From contig JAXMOA010000011.1 in assembly GCA_034670145.1 (NCBI GenBank), positions 119,196 through 183,195 of the forward strand: a stretch of DNA of 64,000 nt, read 5' to 3'. A program made the translations under genes and the position numbers. Below are positions 36,164 through 43,744 of this stretch, in pieces (position 1 is the first letter of the stretch; every line of letters starts with the position of its first letter). Source of the DNA: HXMU1420-2 sp034670145 (GTDB lineage Bacteria; Pseudomonadota; Alphaproteobacteria; Rhodobacterales; Rhodobacteraceae). Below the pieces are notes generated by a model. That model was not told the origin of the DNA. It did no database searches and was given only the letters and a program-made list of their open reading frames with translations.

Positions 36164-37177
36164 TCAGCTTTGGGGGGTGATCACCACTTTGCCGACGGCC
36201 TGGCGGGATCGCAGCAGCTCCATCCCCTGAGCGGCCTGATCCAGCGTCAGGACGTGGCCGACATGGGGCCGCAGGCGTCCGGCCTGGAACCAATCGAGCA
36301 GGGTGGCATAGCTTTGACGGATCACATCGGCGCGGAAGTTCAGATAGCCGCCGATGTAAAACCCGATGACGGTCAGATTTTTCACCAGCAGGTGGTTGGC
36401 CGGGATCTGGGGGACGTCTCCGCCTGCGAAGCCGACCGGGAGGATGCGGCCTTCGGGGTTCATGGCGCGGAAACCGGCCTGGAACATGTCGCCGCCCACC
36501 GTGTCATAGAGCACATCGAACCGGCCCAGATCGCGCAAGCGGTCGCGCAGACGGTCGCGCAACAGCGTGTTTGGGTCTGTATCGGGCCCGGCGGCTGAAT
36601 TCTGTGTCAGTTCGGTTATGTCGATTCGCTCGGCTGCGCCGGCGGCGGTGGCGGCGGCCAGTTTTTCGCTGCCACGGGCCACGGCGATGACGCGGGCTCC
36701 CATTTGGGCGCCAACTTCGACTGCGGTCAGCCCTGTGCCGCCTCCGGCGCCGGTGACGACAAGGGTTTCGCCCGGTTGCAGCCGGGCCCGGTGCCCCAGT
36801 GCCAGATGGGCCGTGCCATAGCCGATCTGGAAGGCGGCGGCCTGTTCGAAGGTCATCGAATCGGGCATTTTCAGCAGCCGGTCGGTATCGAACACGCCCT
36901 GTTCGGCCAGCCCGCCCTGACGGGCGTATACCATGACGCGGTCGCCTGTTTGCAGCGGTCCGCCGACGCATTCGCGCACGATTCCAGCGACTTCCATGCC
37001 CAGAGTGAACGGGGGGGCGGGGGTATCCTGATAGGTGCCCTTCTGCATGAGCAGATCGGCGAAATTCAGCCCACAGGCGTGGATGTCGATCAGAGTCTGT
37101 CCGGGACCGGGCGTTGGCGGGGCGATCTGGACCAGCGCGGCAGGGGCGCCCGAGGTGGTGACACGATAGGCTAACAT
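36164..37177 (-). CDS. Zinc-free quinone oxidoreductase-like MDR protein
   Basis: 337 residues from ATG 37177. QOR-type features: HACGLNFADLLMQKG, GMEVAGIV, cofactor loop VTGAGGGTGLTAVEVGAQMGARVIA, and VLYDTVGGDMF. No structural or catalytic zinc Cys sets. NADPH-dependent reduction of quinones or enones expected. A 12-base duplication gives RDRLRDRLRD (about residues 195-205), which lengthens a surface loop. Confidence 0.9.
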   Translation of the reverse strand: MLAYRVTTSGAPAALVQIAPPTPGPGQTLIDIHACGLNFADLLMQKGTYQDTPAPPFTLGMEVAGIVRECVGGPLQTGDRVMVYARQGGLAEQGVFDTDRLLKMPDSMTFEQAAAFQIGYGTAHLALGHRARLQPGETLVVTGAGGGTGLTAVEVGAQMGARVIAVARGSEKLAAATAAGAAERIDITELTQNSAAGPDTDPNTLLRDRLRDRLRDLGRFDVLYDTVGGDMFQAGFRAMNPEGRILPVGFAGGDVPQIPANHLLVKNLTVIGFYIGGYLNFRADVIRQSYATLLDWFQAGRLRPHVGHVLTLDQAAQGMELLRSRQAVGKVVITPQS

Positions 37178-37507
37178 GCTGGTTCCTATTGGTTGGATGG
37201 CTGCCCGCATTTTTATCAGATTCGCGGATGTTCCAAGATCGTTTTGATCAGAGAAATGGGTTTTCTCGGCCCTGTTACCGAAATATTAAGAGAGAGTTGA
37301 AACAAATGTTCGTAATTTGTTCTGGTGCGCACCCATATGCAGAGCGTCAAGTCTTGAATTCAACCGAAAAGCGCTTAGAGTTGGGCTAGCAGCTGAGGCT
37401 GTTGCAATGGGGAAACGACGCTACACTTGGCGTTGGTATAGATAAAAAATTGTGCAAGTCCGGGTTGCAATGCCCGTGTCGGTTTTTGAGTTAAAAGGAG
37501 AATAGAT
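37178..37507. other. Regulatory gap between divergent genes
   Basis: 330 bp, more AT-rich than its surroundings, without a credible gene. It must contain the promoters of the quinone-reductase-like gene and of the XRE regulator. A AAAAGGAGA ribosome-binding site at 37493-37501 belongs to the latter. Confidence 0.45.
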
Positions 37508-37879
37508 GTGGCCCATCCGGTTGATATTCATGTTGGTAAGCGTGTTCGGCACCGCCGTTGGTTGATTGGCATGACGCAGCAGCAATTGGCGGAAAAGGTC
37601 GGTATCAAATTCCAGCAGATCCAAAAATACGAGACCGGCGCGAATCGTGTCAGCGCGTCGCGGTTGTGGGATATTGCAGATGCGATGGACGTTCCGGTGA
37701 GCTTCTTCTTTGAAGGTCTGGAAGAGGTCGAAAAGTCCGATGCCACAGAGGCGCCGATTCCCGCAGATTTGATGGGGGACAAAGAGGCGCTGGATCTGGT
37801 GCGGTCCTATTATTCCATTCCCGAAAACCAGCGCCGGCGCTTGTTTGAGTTGGCGCGCGTGCTAAGTGACGTCGCCTGA
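37508..37879 (+). CDS. XRE-family helix-turn-helix regulator
   Basis: 123 residues from GTG 37508; the strong AAGGAGA upstream and the family N-terminus support this rather than the out-of-frame ATG at 37506. Cro/CI-type helix-turn-helix about 12-66 (GMTQQQLAEKVGIKFQQIQKYETG, RLWDIADAMDVPVSFFFEGL), then a short C-terminal helix bundle (LVRSYYSIPENQRRRLFELARVL). This two-part form is widespread in Rhodobacteraceae and often duplicated. Targets unknown. Confidence 0.9.
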   Translation: MAHPVDIHVGKRVRHRRWLIGMTQQQLAEKVGIKFQQIQKYETGANRVSASRLWDIADAMDVPVSFFFEGLEEVEKSDATEAPIPADLMGDKEALDLVRSYYSIPENQRRRLFELARVLSDVA

Positions 37880-37925
37880 ACGCTTTTGGTTGAAAAATCT
37901 GGGGCGGAGTGGCACGGGTTAGGCC

Positions 37926-38720
37926 ATGACCGTCTCAAATCTCTCTGACATTGAACTCGCTTCGCGTATGGCTGACGCTGCGCGCGAGACCATTTTACCT
38001 TTCTTCCGCCAAAAGGGCCTGTCGGCTCTGAACAAATTGGAGGGGGGGTTTGACCCCGTGACCGAGGCGGACCGCGCCGGAGAGCTGGCGTTGCGTGCCT
38101 TGCTGGCAGAGCACCGGCCCGAGGATGGGATCCTGGGCGAGGAATTCGAAAATGTATCCGGCAGCAGCGGGCGAACCTGGGTGCTGGACCCGATTGACGG
38201 GACGCGGGGATTTATCTCTGGCACGCCGACCTGGGGGGTTTTGATCGCTCTGGCGGATGCGGATGGGCCGATTCTGGGCGTGATTGATCAGCCTTACATC
38301 GGCGAGCGATTCTTTGGCGGCATGGGCACGGCACATATGGTTGGGCCGAGCGGACGGGTTGACCTGGAGACGCGTCAAACCCGCGAATTGGCGGATGCGA
38401 TTGTTTTTACAACCTTTCCCGAGGTGGGGACGGCGCAGGAACGCGCCGGATTTGAAGCGGTGGCCAAAGGGGCCAAGCTGACGCGATACGGGATGGATTG
38501 TTATGCCTATGCGCTGATCGCTGCCGGACAGGTGGATCTGGTGATTGAGGCCGGGTTGAACGCCTATGACATTCAGGCGCCGATTGCGGTGATCGAGGCT
38601 GCGGGCGGTGTCGTGACAGACTGGAGCGGCGGCCCGGCGCATAATGGCGGGCGGTCTTTGGCGGCGGCCAATGCAGAGTTGCACGCGCAGGCCCTTGAAG
38701 TGTTGCGCGATCATGTCTGA
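37926..38720 (+). CDS. hisN: Histidinol-phosphatase, inositol-monophosphatase type
   Basis: 264 residues. Mg-binding motifs GEEFE, DPIDGTRGFI and the C-terminal Asp in YDIQAPIAVIEAAGGVVTDWSGG. The sequence around TRGFISGTPTWG fits HisN, which dephosphorylates L-histidinol phosphate, rather than SuhB or CysQ. Overlaps the next gene by 8 bp. Confidence 0.9.
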   Translation: MTVSNLSDIELASRMADAARETILPFFRQKGLSALNKLEGGFDPVTEADRAGELALRALLAEHRPEDGILGEEFENVSGSSGRTWVLDPIDGTRGFISGTPTWGVLIALADADGPILGVIDQPYIGERFFGGMGTAHMVGPSGRVDLETRQTRELADAIVFTTFPEVGTAQERAGFEAVAKGAKLTRYGMDCYAYALIAAGQVDLVIEAGLNAYDIQAPIAVIEAAGGVVTDWSGGPAHNGGRSLAAANAELHAQALEVLRDHV

Positions 38721-40047
38721 GACGGTTCTGAAGAATGCGCAGATCATCCTGACGATGGATGACGCGCGGCGCGAGTTGGCGGGCGCTGATCTGCGGATGC
38801 GGGACGGTGTGATTGTAGAGCTGGGCGTGGATCTGGAAACGCAAGGGCAGGTGATTCGCGCCGATGGCTGTGTGGTGACGCCCGGTCTGGTGAATACGCA
38901 TCATCATTTATACCAGAGTTTGACGCGGGCGGTGCCCGGTGGTCAGGATGCGCTGTTGTTTGGATGGTTGCAGACGCTGTATCCGATCTGGTCCCGGTTC
39001 GGACCGGAGGAATTGTTCGTTTCGGCACAGACTGGTCTGGCGGAATTGGCCCTGTCCGGGTGCAGCCTGAGCTCGGATCATTTGTATCTGTATCCGAACG
39101 GCGGGCGGCTGGATGACACCATTGCGGCGGCGGCTGAGATTGGGTTGCGGTTTCAGCCGACACGCGGGTCGATGAGCATTGGGGAAAGCGCAGGCGGGTT
39201 GCCGCCCGATGATCTGGTCGAGCAGGAAAGCGCAATACTGGAAGATTGCGTGCGGGTTGTTGATGCGTTCCATGATGCGCGGGACGGGTCGATGTGCCGG
39301 GTGGGCCTGGCGCCATGCTCTCCGTTTTCGGTGAGCCGGGATCTGATGCGCGAGACGGCTGTGCTGGCGCGCGACAAGGGTGTGATGCTGCATACCCATC
39401 TGGCGGAAAACGATGAAGATATCGCCTATTCGGAGGCGCAGTTTGGGTGTCGGCCCGGGCAATATGCCGAGGATTTGGGATGGACCGGTGCGGATGTGTG
39501 GCATGCGCATTGTGTCAAGCTGGATGGGGCCGAGATTGATTTGTTCGCGCGGTCGCGCACGGGCGTGGCGCATTGCCCGTGTTCGAATTGCCGGTTGGGC
39601 AGCGGGATTGCCCCGGTGCGGGCCATGCGGGATGCGGGCGTGCCGGTAGGGTTGGGGGTGGATGGATCTGCCTCTAATGACAGCGGCAATCTGATGGCAG
39701 AGGCGCGTCAGGCGATGTTGTTGCAACGGGTGGCGCGGGGCGCGGATGCGATGAGTGCGCGCGAGGCGTTGGAGATTGCGACGCGCGGCGGGGCTGATGT
39801 GTTGGGGCGGCCGGATTGCGGGCGGCTGGCCGTGGGCAAGCGGGCGGATATTGCGGTTTGGGATGTCAGTGGCGTTGAAAGCGCAGGCAGTTGGGACCCG
39901 GGCGCTTTGCTGTTGGCGGGGCCTCAGCGGGTGAAACATCTGTTTGTCGAGGGGCGGATGGTGGTTGAGAGTGGCGTTGTGACCACGATTGATTTGCCGG
40001 TTGTACTGGAACGTCAACGGCAATTGGCGCAACGGCTGGCGGGCTGA
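38713..40047 (+). CDS. 8-oxoguanine deaminase-type amidohydrolase
   Basis: 444 residues from ATG 38713 (inside the hisN end). Metal-dependent hydrolase of the AtzA/TrzN/cytosine-deaminase group: TPGLVNTHHHLYQSL, MLHTHLAEND, VWHAHCVKLD, AHCPCSNCRLGSG and VGLGVDGSASNDSGN. The last two patterns are typical of bacterial 8-oxoguanine deaminases. Expected role: deamination of 8-oxoguanine to urate in purine salvage/repair. Coupling to hisN is positional only. Confidence 0.85.
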   Translation: MSETVLKNAQIILTMDDARRELAGADLRMRDGVIVELGVDLETQGQVIRADGCVVTPGLVNTHHHLYQSLTRAVPGGQDALLFGWLQTLYPIWSRFGPEELFVSAQTGLAELALSGCSLSSDHLYLYPNGGRLDDTIAAAAEIGLRFQPTRGSMSIGESAGGLPPDDLVEQESAILEDCVRVVDAFHDARDGSMCRVGLAPCSPFSVSRDLMRETAVLARDKGVMLHTHLAENDEDIAYSEAQFGCRPGQYAEDLGWTGADVWHAHCVKLDGAEIDLFARSRTGVAHCPCSNCRLGSGIAPVRAMRDAGVPVGLGVDGSASNDSGNLMAEARQAMLLQRVARGADAMSAREALEIATRGGADVLGRPDCGRLAVGKRADIAVWDVSGVESAGSWDPGALLLAGPQRVKHLFVEGRMVVESGVVTTIDLPVVLERQRQLAQRLAG

Positions 40048-40086
40048 GGGGCCGGCCTGATTTCTGGGCCGGCTTCCGGGGCCCGT

Positions 40087-41976
40087 TCAGGCTGATTTCT
40101 GGGCCTCTTTTTCGGCGGCTTCCAGCAGGGCGGTTTCCAGTTCATTTTGGAGCGCGCGGGCCAGGGCCACGTATTCTTCGTTTTCGGCGGCCGGGACGCC
40201 CGGCTTCCAGAGTTGGGCCAGCTCGCGCACAGAGCGGCGGTCATGGGCGTAAAAGGTCTGTTCGGCCACGGCGGCCTCGTATTCGGTGAGGCCGACGTTT
40301 TCGAGCACGTAGCGCCCGGCGCGCAATGAGCTGTCGAACATTTCACGCACGATGTCGTCGGCACCGGCCTGGTAGAGTTCGTAGACATGTTGGCGGTCAT
40401 AGGCGCGGGCCACGATCTGTAGGTCGGGGCGTTGGCGGCGGGCATAGGCCACCAGCTGGGTCACGGAGTCTTTGTCGTCCATGGCCGCAACCAGCACGCG
40501 GGCCTTGGCCAGGCCGGCGGCGTTGAGCAGATCGGGGCGGGTGGGATCGCCGAGGAAGCCCTTTACGCCGAATTTACGCATTTGCTGGATGGTGGCCATG
40601 TCGTGATCGAGGACGATGGTTTGAAATCCACTGGCCTGGACCAGCCGGTTCACGATCTGACCGAACCGCCCGATGCCGGCGATGATCACCGGCCCTTCGT
40701 CATCTATTGTGTCGGGCTCTATCACCGGCTGGCTGTCGGTCATCCGTTTGGAGAGGAATTCGTAGAGCATGAACAGCAGAGGAGTGATGAGCATTGACAG
40801 CGCGATGACCATCAGCAGTTTTTCGGAAACACCGATGGGGATGACGTTTTGCTGGACCGAAAAGGCGACCAGTACGAAGCCAAATTCGCCCGCCTGGGCC
40901 AGACCCAGCGTGAACAGCCATTTGTCCCGCCCGCGCAGGCCAAAGATTCGACCCAGCAGGAGCAGCACCAGGCCTTTGACCACGGCCACGAGCAGGGCCA
41001 TTCCGATGAGGTCCAACGGGTCGGCAAAGAATGAGTTCAGGTTGAACCCGGCGCCGACGGTGATGAAGAACAGGCCGAGGAACAGGCCTTTGAAGGGTTC
41101 GAGGTCGCTCTCTAGTTCGTGGCGGAATTCGCTGGTGGCCAGAACGACACCGGCCAGGAATGCGCCCAGGGCGGGGGACAGGCCGACGAGCTGCATCAGG
41201 AAGGAGATGCCGACGACGATTGCCAGGGCGAGGGCGGTGTACATTTCGCGCAGGTTTGATGCGTGGATAAAGCGGAAGACCGGACGGGTCAGGTAGATCC
41301 CGGCCAGCACGATCAGGACAACGGCCGAAATGGTGACCAGCGTGACACCCCAGCCCGGCAGGCCTGCGACCAGCGACAGGTTGGCGCCATGGTCGCTGCC
41401 ATGGCCAGCTGCGTGGCTGGCGTGATCTGCGACGGCCTGCACTGTGCCCGTTGCGGCGGGATCTGACATGGCCAGCAAGGGCAGCAGGGCCAGGATCGGG
41501 ATGACGGCCATGTCCTGGGTCAGGAGCACGGAAAAGGCTGATCGTCCGCCTCCGGTTTGCATCAGCCCTTTTTCTGACAGGGTTTGCAGAACAATCGCGG
41601 TTGAGGACAGGGACAGGGCCAGTCCGATGGCCAGTGCTGAGCTCCAGATTTCGCCCAAGGCCATGGCACAGGCCATGATGGCGACCGTGGTCAGAACCAG
41701 TTGCAGACCGCCGAGCCCGATCAGGCGGTGGCGCATATCCCACAGCGCCCTTGGGTCGAGTTCGAGGCCGATGAGGAACAGCATCATCACGACGCCAAAT
41801 TCGGCCACATGTTGCAGATCCTGACTTTCGTCGCCGACAAGGTGCAGGATCGGCCCGATGATAATGCCCGCGGCGAGGTAGCCCAGAACCGATCCCAGCC
41901 CAAGCCGGGCGGCCAATGGCACGGCAATCACGGCGGCCCCGAGATAGATTGTGGCCTGATACAGAAATACTTCCAC
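40087..41976 (-). CDS. CPA2-type K+/H+ antiporter with TrkA-N domain (KefB-like)
   Basis: 629 residues: 12-13 membrane helices (about 5-410) with the ion-path region SSTAIVLQTLSEKG and LLTQDMAVIP, an His-rich cytosolic loop (ADHASHAAGHGSDHG, about 181-196), then a RCK/TrkA-N nucleotide-binding domain (IIAGIGRFGQIVNRLVQASG, about 432-550) and a C-terminal tail. Resembles KefB/KefC potassium efflux systems, but no KefF/KefG partner is adjacent. The His-rich loop is not a general family feature. Confidence 0.92.
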   Translation of the reverse strand: MEVFLYQATIYLGAAVIAVPLAARLGLGSVLGYLAAGIIIGPILHLVGDESQDLQHVAEFGVVMMLFLIGLELDPRALWDMRHRLIGLGGLQLVLTTVAIMACAMALGEIWSSALAIGLALSLSSTAIVLQTLSEKGLMQTGGGRSAFSVLLTQDMAVIPILALLPLLAMSDPAATGTVQAVADHASHAAGHGSDHGANLSLVAGLPGWGVTLVTISAVVLIVLAGIYLTRPVFRFIHASNLREMYTALALAIVVGISFLMQLVGLSPALGAFLAGVVLATSEFRHELESDLEPFKGLFLGLFFITVGAGFNLNSFFADPLDLIGMALLVAVVKGLVLLLLGRIFGLRGRDKWLFTLGLAQAGEFGFVLVAFSVQQNVIPIGVSEKLLMVIALSMLITPLLFMLYEFLSKRMTDSQPVIEPDTIDDEGPVIIAGIGRFGQIVNRLVQASGFQTIVLDHDMATIQQMRKFGVKGFLGDPTRPDLLNAAGLAKARVLVAAMDDKDSVTQLVAYARRQRPDLQIVARAYDRQHVYELYQAGADDIVREMFDSSLRAGRYVLENVGLTEYEAAVAEQTFYAHDRRSVRELAQLWKPGVPAAENEEYVALARALQNELETALLEAAEKEAQKSA

Positions 41977-42009
41977 TGGGTTAGATCCTTGGTTGGCCGG
42001 GCGTTGGCG

Positions 42010-42465
42010 TCAGGTTGGCAGAGGGGCGTCGCGTTTGAGTTGATCCATGACGATCTGGCTTTGCACTCTGGCCACCGCAGGATGGGGCAGAAGCACCTCG
42101 TGGATCAACCTGTTCAGTGCGGGAAGGTCCTGACAATAGACGCGCAGCAGGTAATCTGCCTCTCCGGTCATCGTCCAGGCGCTGGTGATTTCGCTTCGGC
42201 TGTCGATCAGGCGGGCAAAGCTGCGGGATTGGTCGGGGCCGTGGGTTCCCAGCTGGACCTGGACAAAGCCCTGGACCAATAGGCCCAGCCGGGTTGGGTC
42301 CAGGCGGGCGCTGTAGCCCTGAATGTAACCTTCAGCCTCGAGGCGTTGGCGCCGCCGCCCGGCCTGACTGGGAGAGAGGTTGAGCCGCTCGCCCATTTGA
42401 TGGGCGGTCAGATGCGCATCGGTTTGCAGGGCGGCCAGCAATTTGGTGTCTGTTTCATCGAGCAT
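42010..42465 (-). CDS. Lrp/AsnC-family regulator
   Basis: 151 residues: DNA-binding winged helix (LDETDTKLLAALQTDAHLT..., LNLSPSQAGRRRQRLEAEGYI) and the RAM effector domain (about 65-140, TMTGEADYLLRVYCQDL). Divergent from hpd, with palindromes in the gap, so it likely responds to tyrosine or another aromatic amino acid and controls hpd. The effector is inferred. Confidence 0.92.
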   Translation of the reverse strand: MLDETDTKLLAALQTDAHLTAHQMGERLNLSPSQAGRRRQRLEAEGYIQGYSARLDPTRLGLLVQGFVQVQLGTHGPDQSRSFARLIDSRSEITSAWTMTGEADYLLRVYCQDLPALNRLIHEVLLPHPAVARVQSQIVMDQLKRDAPLPT

Positions 42466-42527
42466 GTGCGAAAAACTCCGGTCTTTTTAATAGATAGGGT
42501 GAAAACTCCGCATTGCCACCCTTGGGA

Positions 42528-42577
42528 TTGCGCAACTTCGCGCAAATACCGCGCCAGGTTATGCGTAAAATGCGCAT
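42528..42577. promoter_or_regulatory. Palindromes in the Lrp/hpd divergent gap
   Basis: TTGCGC-N6-GCGCAA at 42528-42545 and ATGCG-N7-CGCAT at 42561-42577, plus two direct copies of GAAAACTCCG-like sequence nearer the Lrp start (about 42470 and 42501). Likely operator elements for the Lrp-type protein. The spacing of the two dyad centres is about 32 bp, three helical turns. Confidence 0.5.
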
Positions 42578-42611
42578 CGTAAGTGCCCTCAGATCAGTTC
42601 AGGAGAATGCC

Positions 42612-43709
42612 ATGGGTCCGTTTCCGCATGATGCCCCGAAATCGCAGATTACCGCAGAGAACCCCGCCGGTACGGATGGGTTTGAGTTCGTTGAATTCGC
42701 CCATCCCGAGCCGCAGGAGCTGCGCGATTTGTTTACCTCTATGGGTTATGAACTGGTCGCGCGGCACAAGAGCAAGCCGGGTATCGAGCTGTGGCAGCAG
42801 GGGGACATCACCTATGTTCTGAACGCGGAAAAGGGCAGTTTTGCGGATCGTTTTGTCGAGGCGCATGGCCCCTGTGCGCCGTCCATGGGCTGGCGTGTGG
42901 TGGATGCGCAGCACGCGTTTGATCATGCGATCAAGATGGGGGCGGAGCCCTATGAAGGCGATGACAAGACGATGGATGTGCCTGCGATCAAGGGGATCGG
43001 CGGCAGCCTGATCTATTTCATTGATCAGTATTATGACACCTCACCCTATAACGGCGAGTTTGAGTGGTTGTGCCAGTCCAAGCCGCATGGCGTTGGGTTC
43101 TATTACCTGGATCATCTGACGCATAATGTGTTTTCGGGGAATATGGACGTCTGGTTCAAGTTTTACGGGGATTTGTTCAATTTCAAGGAGATCCGGTTCT
43201 TTGACATTGAGGGCAAGTTCACCGGGCTGTTTTCGCGTGCTTTGACCTCGCCTTGCGGGCGGATCCGGATTCCGATCAATGAAGACCGTGGGGAGACGGG
43301 GCAGATTGTTGCCTATCTGAAGAAGTACAAGGGCGAAGGGATTCAGCATATTGCGGTGGGGGCGCATGATATCTACGAGTCGACTGATGAGATTTCGCAG
43401 CGCGGGATCCGGTTTATGCCTGCGCCGCCTGCCGCCTACTACGAGATGAGCCGGGAGCGGGTGGTCGGACATGAAGAGCCGCTGGACCGGATGGCCAAGC
43501 ACGGGATTCTGATTGACGGCGAAGGGGTCGTTGATGGGGGCGAGACGCGCATTTTGTTGCAGATCTTCTCTCGGACGGTGATTGGTCCGATCTTTTTCGA
43601 GTTCATTCAGCGCAAAGGCGATGATGGATTTGGCGAGGGCAACTTCAAAGCGTTGTTTGAGAGCATCGAACAGGAGCAGATCAACTCGGGTGAGTTGGTG
43701 GTTGATTAA
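42612..43709 (+). CDS. hpd: 4-hydroxyphenylpyruvate dioxygenase
   Basis: 365 residues from ATG 42612, with AGGAGA upstream; the frame reaches back to 42513 without homology. Two VOC-type halves. Iron ligands: His in YYLDHLTHNV, His in GIQHIAVGAHD, Glu in FFEFIQRKGDDGFGEGNFKALFESIE, the last being the diagnostic C-terminal block. Converts 4-hydroxyphenylpyruvate to homogentisate in tyrosine breakdown. Downstream homogentisate genes are not in the window. Confidence 0.96.
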   Translation: MGPFPHDAPKSQITAENPAGTDGFEFVEFAHPEPQELRDLFTSMGYELVARHKSKPGIELWQQGDITYVLNAEKGSFADRFVEAHGPCAPSMGWRVVDAQHAFDHAIKMGAEPYEGDDKTMDVPAIKGIGGSLIYFIDQYYDTSPYNGEFEWLCQSKPHGVGFYYLDHLTHNVFSGNMDVWFKFYGDLFNFKEIRFFDIEGKFTGLFSRALTSPCGRIRIPINEDRGETGQIVAYLKKYKGEGIQHIAVGAHDIYESTDEISQRGIRFMPAPPAAYYEMSRERVVGHEEPLDRMAKHGILIDGEGVVDGGETRILLQIFSRTVIGPIFFEFIQRKGDDGFGEGNFKALFESIEQEQINSGELVVD

Positions 43710-43744
43710 GTCCGTTTGTCGCCCTGATTGCCGCCCTGGTGCGC

